This document shows, piece by piece, positions 9,469 to 19,744 of a stretch of 64,000 nucleotides of DNA. Location of the stretch: assembly GCA_037127315.1 (NCBI GenBank), contig JBBBDQ010000330.1, forward strand, positions 7,255,001-7,319,000. The letters run 5' to 3'. The notes beneath the pieces are model-generated. The model searched no databases, was not told the DNA's origin, and saw only the letters and a list, made by a program, of their open reading frames with translations. Each line of letters starts with the position of its first letter. Position 1 is the stretch's first letter. Made by a program: the position numbers and the translations under genes. This stretch comes from Ascarosepion bandense (taxonomy: Eukaryota > Mollusca > Cephalopoda > Sepiida > Sepiidae).

Positions 9469-10539
9469 AAGAAAAAGGAGAAAGCACTCTTGCTTTTCAG
9501 AGCCCACCAGATAATTGAGAGATATTACAAATGCTCAACAAAAAAAAGCTGATTTAATAAGCCTTAGAAGTGACAGCATTCTTGGAGTAGGTGATTTTCC
9601 TTTGTGATGGCAGCATGCAGGTTATGTCCAGGTCATAATAAATTCTAATATTTGGTTTTAATCATTTGACCACAAGTAAGGCAATAAAACCAATTAAATG
9701 CAAAGGATTGATGTGTGTGTGTGTGTAAACATAAAGGAAAACAAAATGCTATTAAAGAAAGAGAATAAAAGAATGAAACTTAAAAAAGGCAGAAAATAAC
9801 GATTAACATTGCGTTTAAATTTTTTTAAACTAAAAGTTGGCTATGAAGTAAGAAGCTGAAAGAGAATTCTACAAAAAGTGTGAAAGAAGAAACTATTAGC
9901 ATAGAACTTAGACCTTGCCATTTAATATTTAAAATGATGAGATCTTGCCAACAATCTAGTACAGCAGTTAAATTCATATCATGGAGGAAAATAATATTTA
10001 TTTTGCAAATACAAACATGTGGCACAAACTCAAAGGGAGAATAGGAAGAAGGCTGGTCTTGAATCTGTCTTAAACTTAGCTAACCACAATTACTGAACCA
10101 AACATACCCCAGTATTCCTTACACTAGAAGGAATACATTCTTATTTTTACTTCAGCCACCATAGTACCTAAATGTCTATGAAGTACTAACTAGTTCCTAT
10201 ATGTACAATTTGTCTGCCGGGGTGGAGGCATTCATCAGAACAATTCCAATGAAAATATTTATAGAAAAGACAGCAGGAAGCTACATTATGGCAGTGGGAA
10301 AGTAATTGAAGTCAAGATACCAGGTCAGAACCAATAACATCAAGAATCATCTTTTTATTTTTTTACAAAGTGATTTATTATAATTTCCATGACCTGCATT
10401 AACCAGTTTATCTCTTATTATGATAAAAGATAAAATTATATAGAAATATAAAACTGATCCAAACAAGAGAAATGAGGTTTTGTATAGTTTAACTAAGAGA
10501 GAAAAATATTTTCTTTCTGAACATGATAAAAGCATTGTA
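8440..10539. other. No gene seen
   Basis: AT-rich with A/T runs (for example 9440-9465) and a short (TG)n at 9713-9726. Short open frames here have no recognisable features. A weak hammerhead-like sequence near 10200 is treated under rejected observations. Confidence 0.5.
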
Positions 10540-10845
10540 AGTAATCCAGTGGCTTGACCTAAAAAGTTGTGAGTTCAATACCTGGCCGCAGCAGAGGGGA
10601 AAAATACTTGGAGAGTTGAGTTAAAGGAAAATGACTGAAACATATCTGGAAGAGGCATGGCATATGAAACTAGAACAATTTACTCAGGTGGACAAAAAAA
10701 GGTTTCAGTCCAAAATTTTGATCACCTGAAGGCCAGAGCACACAATGATCAAAATGTGAATATGGCAACAAAGATGAAGACAACAGTCTGAACAATGTAA
10801 ATAGAGTAAATACGTCGTTTAATTTTATATTCATAATTTTACTAT
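10540..10845 (+). mobile_element. Foldback family copy: tRNA-like segment plus right arm
   Basis: tRNA-like bases at 10548-10605 (B-box-like GTGAGTTCAATACCTGG) are followed by the right arm from 10729: ACCTGAAGGCCAGAGCACAC ... AACAAAGATGAAGACAACAG. The left arm is not recognisable. Confidence 0.5.
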
Positions 10846-11274
10846 ACATGTATGTCATATTTCTGAAAAAAACCTTGCTTATTATAAAAAAGGCTTTAAC
10901 CTCTTGTGTTATTTTAAATTACAATCATAGGGAATGTATTTAGCAATGTCTATATGTTGTCATTGTTAGTGGGCACGACATGGCAGATTCATGTATCATA
11001 TGAACCATGATAAAAAAATATAAGTGAGATAGCTATTAATAATGATATATAATTTTTGTGCAGAAATGCCCTGAGACATGAAATCCATTACAAAAGGTAA
11101 AATGTTTGAGAAACACCAATCTACACTATAGATTCAATAAGAAGTTCTGTTTGGAATTCTCTAATGTTTGTCAGAATTGGAAGATACCTGAAGAAGATTG
11201 AATGGCACAAGAGCTAAAACATGATAAAACTGAGAACATCAGCCTGAATGTAAATATAAAAGATATTTACAGTA

Positions 11275-11545
11275 TTCAGACTATCATCAGAAACTTTGTT
11301 GCCATTTGTATTCCTTGTGTAAAAGCCTCAATTAGAAGTCATGAGTTATCTCCCTCTAACCCTGCAAGTTCCAATCAAGGCTTTACACAAGGAATGGAGT
11401 TCATATACCCCAGTGATTGTAATAAAGAGTTTGGTTTGAAATTCCTAGCACCTAAAGAAGGCCAGAGTGTACAACGGCCAAAACGTCATACAAATGGCAA
11501 CAAACATGAGGACAATACTATCTCATCTCAAAAATATAGGCAAAT
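11275..11545 (+). mobile_element. Foldback family copy with hammerhead-like right arm
   Basis: The right arm at about 11452-11545 reads CTAAAGAAGGCCAGAGTGTA, CGGCCAAAACGTC and AACATGAGGACAATACTATC, ending in ATCTCATCTCAAAAATATAG. The left part shares 'tttgttgccatttgt'. The 135-codon plus-strand frame across it is incidental. Confidence 0.55.
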
Positions 11546-12181
11546 AATAATATTTGTTTGGAGAAAAAAAAAAGGTTTTACAAGTCAAATGATGCACAAT
11601 AACAAGTAAATTTTTTTTTTCTAAATTTCACCTTGCTTACAAATTAAATTTCTGAAGAAAAAAAAAATTTTGCTACTAATACCAATCAAATTAATTTTTG
11701 AAATTAACATATTTCCAAGTTGGTTTTGAAAGTAACTGTCCGAGCATGTAAAGGATGGATCACGCATCCAAGGTAATTAAATTGAACTCTCTCCGGAAAT
11801 CATTGCGCAGAAGAGATACATTGCAACACTGTAAGATCATGCAAGAGTTCAGGGACAAAAATCAATGCAAATGTTTCATTGTTAAGAACTGTCAATATCA
11901 TACTGAACACGTCTTGCAAAATGGAAGATCAATTTAGTGAAAGGCTTGTGAAGCAACTGAATCTGTGGCAATTCATCCACGATTATGTTTGTGATTTGCT
12001 CTCACTGTTACCACTATTGGTACAGTGACTATTATTTCCATAGTGACTGTTTGACCAAATGGGGTTCAACTACCAATCAAGAGAGACAGATCCCAGAACA
12101 AGAAATAATGACCAGTTGAAAGTATTTTTAAGAGTGGCATTTTAAGTTTTGATACAATAGTAAATGAGTCATTAACAAAAG
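11546..12181. other. No feature seen
   Basis: Unassigned AT-rich sequence. A 60-codon frame starting at 11755 has no recognisable domain. Confidence 0.4.
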
Positions 12182-12540
12182 ATATAATTTATTTGTTTGT
12201 TTGGACATTATTTTTTAATCGATACTCGTATTTGAGTAGATATCGTTTTTGATCAAACAGCATATTTATATATTTATTTCAGAGATGGTTATTTAGATAG
12301 AATTGAAACTTATGTTATACAAGGTTTGATTTAACTGGAATCATTTGTGGTCTAAGATGCACCAGATCAATTGGTGACTTCCCCTATGTTGATAGGGATT
12401 GATCCTGCCTAGTGACACACATTTTCATAATTTATTGTAAATAATCAAATATATAAATAGACTGTTTGATTAAAAACAGAATATCTACTCAATACGAGTA
12501 TTGATTAAAAATAATGTTCAAACAAATAAATTAAATATGT
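12182..12540. mobile_element. MITE with about 95-base terminal inverted repeats
   Basis: The left arm (TATTTGTTTGTTTGGACATT, ACTCGTATTTGAGTAGATAT, TGATCAAACAGCATATTTAT) is repeated in inverse orientation at the right end, the arms differing by scattered substitutions. The internal part of about 150 bases is non-coding. Unlike the other foldbacks here, its arms lack a hammerhead core. The duplicated target is not clear. Confidence 0.75.
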
Positions 12541-13384
12541 CAGTTGTTAAAATTATTTCGTTAATCTTCGGGATTTTCCGTAACAATATATCTATATCTC
12601 ACACACAGAAAATGCTATTACAAATATCTTGTAGGTTCCATTTCTAGCAAACAGCTCTATTTACACAAGTGGGAAATAAAAGGATGTATTTTGAACAAAG
12701 CCATTTAAGGTGCTTAGCAACCACAGAAAATGCATCAATAGAAAATACAAATTAAGTTGCTCACATGCAACTATGTAAACTGTTGTCATTGTTCCTTTAT
12801 TTTTTTTTCTAGTTTAGATTAGCAATTTGGAGGGAGAATGAAAGATATTTAACAGTCATCTGTTCAGTTTCAATATATATATATATTAGCCCCTCACCAG
12901 TTCAATTCCATGAATTGTGTTATTTCCATTAACTCATTAAAGAATTTTTTTCACCCAGCATTTTAGAGGAATATTTTTTCAAGATTTTATGTGCATAATA
13001 TAGGAATCATTGTTGTTTTTTTGCTAAACAAAGAAAAAATGCAATTACATAAAAATACTGATATAGTTAAAAATCTTTTCTAGTATTTTAGTCCATGGTA
13101 TTCTCAGTCTTATTTTTGTTGTCTCATATCTTCATTTGTGAGGAGATTGTCCCACATACACTGCAATGTAAGAAAACCAATACTATAATACTATTTTCAG
13201 CACTTTGTCTTTATAAAATTTTCTTTTTTCTTAATGCTTTGCTTAGTTTTTGGGAGGCATTTTTTGATATTCTAATGTGACTTCAGATTTCAGTATTAAA
13301 TTTAACAAAACGGAAAATGTAAGACATTTAAATTTTTGTTAAGATTCTGTCCGCTAATATTAAACACTTTCCAAACTTCTAGTT
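12541..13384. other. No feature seen
   Basis: AT-rich, non-coding, no repeat recognised. Confidence 0.5.
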
Positions 13385-14060
13385 CTCAGGATTGATTGGA
13401 TGTCAAATAGGCTTACCAAGTAATCTCAACAGTGCTAGATATACTGATAACAGACATGACAAAAAATGCATGACCTCCTACTGAAGTTAGCAAAGGAAAG
13501 TGAGAAAGGACTGAGCATAAACTTAAAGAAAACTGAATGTATGGTCATCAGCAGAAAGATCCAAAAATTCTAACTACAGGTTTAAGAAACTAAAATAAAA
13601 CATGTAAAGAAATTTAAATACCTGAGAAGCATTCTTACAAAGGATGGAAAATGCATCATTGAAATCTGAAGACGCATTGACATGGCCAAGAACACATTTC
13701 AAAAGCCAACTAGAATACTGAGAGACAGGAAAATTTCATTGGAAACAAAGAAAAGTGCTGGATTGCTATGTGGTATCTGTTCTTTTGTATAGCATTGAAT
13801 ATTGGATGATCTCATCAAAAATGGAGAGGCTGAGGCAGCAGAAATGTGGTTTTACAGAAGGATGCTGAGGATATCATCAACTGGGCATGTAACCACCGAT
13901 GAAGTGTTGGAAAGGATGAAAACAAGGAGAAAACTCATACTTAACAAAGAAGAGACAGATTAGGTTCCTGGGACATGTAATGAGGAAGGAAGTCTTGAAG
14001 AATTTAATACTCACAGGATGAATAGAAAACTGAAATAGAAACTGAATCATCAAAAAGAAG
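13385..14060 (+). mobile_element. RTE-like LINE fragment, tandem unit 1
   Basis: A degenerate C-terminal RT region. Frame pieces such as 'CYVVSVLLYSIEYWMISSKMERL' and the nucleotide string 'gagacaggaaaatttcattggaaacaaagaaa' match the copy that follows. Multiple stops and frameshifts; not functional. Confidence 0.7.
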
Positions 14061-14690
14061 ACCCCAAAAATGCCAACTACAGGTTGGAGAAACTAAAATG
14101 CAAACATGTAAAGAAATTTAAATACCTGGGAAGCATTCTTACAAAGGATGGAAAATGCATCATTGAAATCTGAAGACGCATTGACATGGCCAAGGACACA
14201 TTTCTAAAGCTAACTAGAGTACTGAGAGACAGGAAAATCTCATTGGAAACAAAGAAAAGAATGCTATGACATTTGTCCTTCTGTATGGCAGTAAATGTTA
14301 GATCTCATCAAGGAAGAAGGAGAGGCCACAGTCAGCAGAAATGTGGTTCTACAGAGGGATGCTGAGGGTACTATGGACTGAGCACATGAGTAACAATGAG
14401 GAGTTGGAGAGGATGAAAAACTCGTACTTATCAGGAAGAGACAAATGAGGTTCCTGAGACATGTAATGAGGAAGGAGGGTCTAGAGTATCTAATACTCAC
14501 AGGACAGATAGAAGGAAAGAGAGACAAGGGGAAAACAGCACAAGATATACTTGATAAGCCTGAGAAAATGGACAGCAGAGAGGGGTTTGGAAGAGATACC
14601 AAGAGAAAAAATATTGAAAGCAACAAGAGAGAGCCAAGTGGAAGTCTATGATCACCTGCGTCCTAAAGGGACATGGCACATTAAGAAGAA
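14061..14690 (+). mobile_element. RTE-like LINE fragment, tandem unit 2, with 3' end
   Basis: Repeats the previous unit in direct orientation: the segments from 13575 and 14083 align closely and share an in-frame TGA in 'gaaatctgaagacgc'. It continues to the RTE C-terminus: MRFLRHVMRKEGLEYLILTG then QIEGKRDKGK, and the 3' signature 'cctaaagggacatggcaca'. It is broken by frameshifts. Confidence 0.75.
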
Positions 14691-14735
14691 TAAAAGCTCT
14701 ACCAATCTTTATCTGCCATGTCCCCCTCAGGACGC
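14651..14735. repeat. Inverted pair of RTE 3' ends
   Basis: CACCTGCGTCCTAAAGGGAC (from about 14653) is matched in inverse orientation by 'tgccatgtccccctcaggac' (from about 14713) across a spacer of about 30 bases, giving a hairpin of nearly 28 pairs. It represents two RTE 3' ends facing each other. Confidence 0.65.
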
Positions 14736-14959
14736 AGGCAATAATATTTCTTCACCACTTCCTATTTTTTTTTCTTATTACTTTAAGCAACTGGACACAC
14801 TACCATCCTCCTCTGTTTTGCTATCCAGTTTCATAAACTCGTTCACTAGGTTACTCACTGTTTCTTCCTGTTTCTCATTGTCATGCAAATTTTAAATTCT
14901 CTAAGCCCTCTTTTCCCTATATGTTCTAGAAATTTCAATAAATTCTCTGATTACAACTA

Positions 14960-15190
14960 TCAGTTTCCTTCTTCCAGTTCAAATTCCAGTCTGGCTTGTT
15001 ATATCATTGGGAAACGTATAAATCCATCATCTCCCCCCAGTTATGGGTCAAATAGTAATACTTGGACCTGGAAAAATTGTTGTTCTCAATAATCCAATTT
15101 TCATTGACAAAAGAATTATTTTTACAATGGAAAATATGTTTTGATTTTAAATAGCCCACAAAGGGTTGATAAGCCATAAGAAAAATCAAT
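14960..15190 (+). mobile_element. tRNA-SINE fragment with the compound-SINE tail
   Basis: A B-box-like AGTTCAAATTCCAGT near 14976, then 'attgggaaacgtataaatcc' and 'ccccagttatgggtcaaat', then the tail 'gttgataagccataagaaaa'. Same order of parts as 2949-3310, without a recognisable 5S head. Confidence 0.6.
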
Positions 15191-15779
15191 TCTTGTTACA
15201 ATTTTCTCAAGTTTTCCTCTAAGCTAACATGTTCATTCAATGGGATTTTAGCATTTGTTAGTAATAATGAGCAAGTATAATTAAGCTTCATCAAAAGTAG
15301 AATACATATTCATTTCACAGCAAAATATCTCCCTGGAAAATATGTTGGTTTTAATATGAAGACTTTAAATAAAATTTCTTGTTTGGTTTATGCATACAAT
15401 GATTGAAATAAGATATACATATGAGCTGATTTACCAACCCTTACATTTGCTATATTAGGAAAGAAACTGGAACAAAAGGAAAACTGTTTGAAAATAATAT
15501 TATAGATTTTACAAGTATAAAAAAAAAAAAAAAAAACAAAAAAAAACACAATTACTCTAAGTTATTCCTTTTTTTTTTTTTAATTATTTTAATGAAACAC
15601 TCTTTTGTATAAATTTTATTTGTTCAGAACTATTTATGTCACAAAACAAATTAGGAGAGAAAAGCAACAAAGTTGTTCATATGAACAGACATTTTATTTA
15701 GATGTCAAGTTAAATTGTTTTTGATAACACACCAGAGCTATACCTTACAGCCTCAAAGGGTTAATAAAAAAAAAGTTAT
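15191..15779. other. No feature seen
   Basis: AT-rich with an A-rich run near 15519-15548. No coding signal. Confidence 0.5.
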
Positions 15780-16170
15780 TTATTACAGAAGTGTTCACCC
15801 TGTACAAGATTCAAGGACCCTCTCAAGGTAGAGGGTTACAGAGTAAGAGACAGCTTATGCAGACATGTGTGGAATGTAGCAGTTAACCCTAGACTTGAAA
15901 GGGATAAGATTGTAATGACTGAGGAAGCAATCTGTTGGGAGTCAGTTCCATAAGGCAGCAGTTTGTGGGAAGAGCCTGCTTGAGTGGAACTTACATCTCA
16001 CCAGGGAATACAAAAGGAATGAGGGTGGTTTGCTTCAATGTGTAGGTTTCAGGTGTGTAGATAAAAACTGGTGGAACTAAGAAGTTTAGTTCATCTGAAC
16101 ATTTACGATGGAAATAGCAATAGAGCAGTAAGAGACTTGTGATGTCTCATCTGAGTGATAGGGGTTGTAA
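15780..16170 (-). mobile_element. LINE C-terminal fragment (second subfamily)
   Basis: The minus strand gives a broken 'KFHSSRLFPQTAALWN*LPTDCFLSHYNL...FKSRVNCYI', the C-terminal hallmark of jockey/CR1-like LINEs. It is shared with 31240-31470, 35530-36440, 45160-45560 and 60270-60610, all minus strand. Confidence 0.65.
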
Positions 16171-16299
16171 AGGTGAGAATAATTAACGATTTGCTTAAAA
16201 GAGATTTATATTTATTGAAATAAAGTATGGATGCCTCCTTTTTGTACACATGGTTTCATTTTTCGAGGTAGATTTGTTTACGAAATAATTATAATTTTT

Positions 16300-16450
16300 T
16301 ATTACATACTTAGGTAGGGAAGATCAGTAGGTTATGTTACTATGGTTTTGACCTTTTTGGTTTTGTCAGACAATACCAAACAAATTGCTTGATGAAACCA
16401 AGAAGGTCAAAACCATGGTAGCATAACCAGCTACATATCTAAACACTACA
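16300..16450. mobile_element. Foldback element with hammerhead-like arms (copy b)
   Basis: The left arm GGTTATGTTACTATGGTTTT (from about 16333) is mirrored by a right arm whose reverse complement is GGTTATGCTACCATGGTTTT, 39 bases or more, around a short spacer. The hammerhead-like core lies in the arms, pointing outward. Confidence 0.65.
16386..16423 (+). pseudogene. Hammerhead-like fold in a foldback arm
   Basis: Helix I TGC/GCA, core TTGATGA (16389-16395, C3 changed to T), helix II ACC/GGT, AAAA at 16409-16412 where GAAA is expected, helix III CC/GG plus A-U with loop AT, and H17 = A at 16420. The helix I bases match those of the hammerhead at 18655-18691. Both core changes should inactivate it; C-to-T and G-to-A are the directions of CpG or C deamination. 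Confidence 0.45.
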
Positions 16451-16589
16451 TGTTGAATCTTAATCTTCCTTCAAACATGTATTGAGCACTTTTTAATACA
16501 ACTGCTTACTCATCTAATTTAATTTAGATCCGACCTATAACTTTTCAGTATTTTTTATTATATGTACATGTTTCTTTCTCACATTTATT

Positions 16590-17475
16590 TCAGAATACTT
16601 ACTGAAATCCAAAGACAAATTGGAATGGCCAAGGACACATTCCAGAAGCTGAGCAGAGTATTAAGAGACAGGAAAATTTTACTAGAAACATAGAAGAGCG
16701 TACAGAATTTCTATGTGATGTCTGTTTCTAAATATGGCAGTGAATGCTAGACAATATCAAAGATGAAAGAAAAACTTTAAACAACTGAAATGTGGTTCTA
16801 CAGAAGGATGCTGTGGATATCATGGATCAAGCATGTGAGCAATGATGAGGTTTTGGAAAGGATGGAAATGAAAAGGAAATTAATACTGAGCATCAGGAAA
16901 AGATAGCTGATTCTTTTTTTTTTTTTTTTAATCATCTCACCCCAAGCAAGGCATTCCACTGCCACTATTGCGCATGGGGCTACATAGGGGAAGGTAAAGA
17001 GAAGGAGTGGTTAGACATAGGGAATGTCAGGAGGAAGGTGACAGATGAGCAAGGATACTGAGGATGGGGTTGGGCAGATGGGAAGAGTGTTTGATAGAAT
17101 AGGAGCAGGTTAGTGTGTTAGGAGGTGTCTATTGACCTTACATTTAAACTCCTGGAGATTGTAGCCGTCAGGGAAGCAATCATGTGGAAGAGAATTCCAC
17201 AGTCGGGAAGTGCGAGGAAAGAAACTGTTGGAGTAGAAGTTCTTGAGACATGTGATGACAAAGGAAGGCTTGGAAAATCTGATACTCACAGGTCAGATAG
17301 AAGCAAAGAGAGACAGGGGAAAGCAGCGGATAACATATTTGAAGGGCTTGAGCAGGTGGATAGCAAAGCAGGGTTTGGGTGGGGTAACAGAAGAAAGCAT
17401 GTTAAGAGCTACTAGGGATAGGGATATGCCAAAGGCCATGATTGTCTATGTTCTGAAAAGACATGGCACATAGAA
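16590..17475 (+). mobile_element. RTE-like LINE fragment split by another LINE
   Basis: 16590-16914 and 17233-17475 form one RTE 3' region: TEIQRQIGMAKDTFQKLSRV before the break, then RHVMTKEGLENLILTGQIEA after it, ending in the 3' signature 'agacatggcacatag'. The expected 'gacagatgaggttcctgagac' is interrupted where the minus-strand LINE at 16915-17232 sits. Confidence 0.75.
16915..17232 (-). mobile_element. LINE 3' end nested in an RTE copy
   Basis: The minus strand carries the 'gccttgcttggggtgagatgat' tail preceded by the 3' UTR and the last codons (NSFFPRTS...LWNSLP type). It is 5' truncated. It interrupts the RTE copy at 16590-17475, so it is younger than that copy. Confidence 0.8.
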
Positions 17476-18097
17476 AAATGGTAGAAAAACCATCATGCCT
17501 ATTTATTTACCACTAAATCATGTGACAATTTCCCAACTATACAAATTATGTTTTACAATGACTCACCAACAATGACTTCACCTTTCAATTTAGTTGCTAA
17601 ACATCCAAGATATTTGTTTATAATAATTGTTGTTTTAATGTAATGTAGTGAATTGTATTAATATATGTTGATTTATATTCCAGTTTATTTAATAAATGTT
17701 ATTCCAATTTATTATGAATACTTATTTTTTACACACATAATAGTTGGAATATAATATGCAAGTGTTTGTTTTCAGTACATATTATATCAAATACTGAATT
17801 TCCTATTAAAAACGCTGTAAAACAAAAATTACTAGGGCTCAGAAACCCCTTGTCTACTTTTGATGAAATTTGACACATGCCTCTAAATTTGTGGGGTATT
17901 ATGTATTGTTTAAGCTGTATCTTGGAAACAAACCTACATGCATAAAAGATTAGAGTTTTAGTATTATATAGATTTTTCCTGAAATTTCATAGCAAAAGAT
18001 GAGAAGTTTAAAATCAAAGACTGAAAATATTCTGCTTAAGTATTTTTTTTTTTTACTTACAATTTAAACAATTCTCCATTTACACTATATTTTTTTT
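17476..18097. other. No feature seen
   Basis: AT-rich and non-coding. Confidence 0.5.
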
Positions 18098-18155
18098 TCT
18101 TTTTTACACTATTTACATTGTTCAGGCTGTTTTCATCTTTGTTGGCATATTTCTG
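18098..18155 (+). repeat. Fragment of a foldback arm
   Basis: 'acactatttacattgttcag' and 'catctttgttgg' match the arm seen complete at 56916-57019. Confidence 0.45.
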
Positions 18156-18422
18156 TAAATAGTCATGAAACAGACAGTTGCCACAAAAGGTGAGAGTGAT
18201 CTCAATGTTCACTTTTATATTTGCATACACTATCACTGATATTGAGCATATTAACTCATAAGCATAGCAAACCTTAAAATAATAATTATATATTATTATT
18301 TAATTACTTAGTTTTTGGTCATAATTAAATTATGCCAGTATACAGTTGTATTAAAAATTGTTCAATATAATTATTTTGTATAACTTGTATATATTTTATT
18401 TGTAAATGAGTTATTACACTAT

Positions 18423-18685
18423 CTAGGTTTCTACCATGTGGCATCTTCAGGCAATTTGCAATAACTGATTTTACTGGCTATTTTTTCTTTAAAAATTGGC
18501 ATGTAATGGTGATTTTTTTGACATGCCATTTTCAAAATTAGAACTTAGAAGTTATAACATTTTCATCCATTTTTCATCTACTTTTAAAAATTGTGTGTTC
18601 AAAATATCTTTGTTACGTGCACATTCTTAAAAAAAAAAACTAGTTGTTGCAAATTGCCTGAAGACACCACATGGTAGAAACCTAG
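18423..18685. mobile_element. Foldback/MITE with hammerhead-like ends (copy c)
   Basis: A 263-base element. The left arm CTAGGTTTCTACCATGTGGC (from 18423) and the reverse complement of the right arm, CTAGGTTTCTACCATGTGGT (from 18685), pair over about 43 bases with few differences. The interior is non-coding and AT-rich. Hammerhead-like cores at each end point outward. Confidence 0.8.
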
Positions 18686-18691
18686 GTTGCA
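18655..18691 (+). ncRNA. Hammerhead-like fold at a MITE end
   Basis: Helix I TGC (18655-18657) with GCA (18689-18691), core CTGAAGA (18658-18664), helix II ACC/GGT with a C.A mismatch at its base, GAAA (18677-18680), helix III CC/GG plus A80-U87 with loop TA, and H17 = U at 18688. All core bases fit CTGANGA...GAAA...UH, but the helices are short, so activity is uncertain. The left arm (18421-18460, minus) has the same motif with a weaker helix III. Confidence 0.5.
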
Positions 18692-19234
18692 TACTAACTG
18701 GTTTAGAAATGAAGAATATATACATAATTCATAGCCTTGTTCATCTGCTAGCTCCACCATTGGGGTCTTTAGTCAGAGTCCTCATCTTTGACTTTGCCAC
18801 TAAGGATGCCCCACCAGGATTTTAGAACTTCTGATAACATTGTTCTCAGAGTCATTGGACTATGCGATCTCCTGCACCACAACAAAGAGTGACTATGAGA
18901 GGGATGCACAGAAACATATTTCCCTATCATTTATTCAAACATTTCTAACATTTGCTGATAATTTTATTCTTTTATCTTATTCTTATTTATTGATTGTTCT
19001 AAGTATGACATTAAACTGCTTAAGCTGGATAAGAATCTTTAGCATTGGACAGCAACTTGTCTAAGAAAATTTCAAAAGTAAAAACCTCTACACCTACTGG
19101 GTAGGCTAAACTCTCTAAGATTGGTAGGTAATCTTTCTAGAGATGGTGTCTTGATACAAAACACCGAGTTTCCAGTCTTCTAAATTGTTGGTGTTACTAA
19201 GGGCATACAGCTGAAAAACTCCCTCCAATATTTT
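18692..19234. other. Unassigned
   Basis: No gene recognised. The stretch 18730-18910 has more CpG and a higher GC content than its surroundings and may be an unrecognised repeat. Confidence 0.35.
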
Positions 19235-19410
19235 ATGAGGGTTTAATTCCGTATGATAGCTAGATCATGTAAAACATGGACTCAGCTTATCAAAGATGAT
19301 TTAAGGAAGTTGAGATTACAGCCAGACCCCGCACATAATCAAGCAGCTTGGAAAAGAGCCATCAAGAAAAGCCTGTCTAACTTATGCCAACATGAAAACC
19401 GGCATTAAAC
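19235..19410 (+). mobile_element. C-terminal end of a third LINE family
   Basis: The plus frame reads CKTWTQLIKDDLRKLRLQPD then PAHNQAAWKRAIKKSLSNLC then QHENRH and a stop, followed by 'taaacgatgataa'. This is the usual C-terminus and 3' end of an RTE/endonuclease-RT LINE distinct from the one at 14061. Confidence 0.65.
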
Positions 19411-19744
19411 GATGATAAGTAACATAACATTTTTTTTATGGATGAAGACATTTTCAAATTTGTAAGAAAATCAGTTTGTACTGTAATGATATTTTGTTTA
19501 TTTTTTTCATTACTATTGGTTTAGATCAGAACATTTCTTTCAAATATTTTTAACAATATAACAAAATGTTCTCATATTTGATAATTTTATACTTGCTTAT
19601 TTTCTTACTTACTGTTTGGTTTTTAAAGTAATATAAAGGACTGTTTACCCCAATATCCAGTCTTAATGAATTCTTCATACGACTTGTAATTGTAAGGACA
19701 GTCAACAATGTCTGGTACAAGGTCAATTCACAAACAGACAATTC

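Noticed and set aside
10195..10265. Hammerhead-like CTGATGA...GGCAGACAAA on the minus strand
   Set aside because: CTGATGA and a TGCC/GGCA stem are present, but three extra bases precede a GAAA-like string that reads CAAA. Helices I and III are not evident. Too weak to call.
11202..11609. 135-codon plus-strand frame
   Set aside because: It runs through a foldback copy whose relatives are non-coding and frameshifted relative to it.
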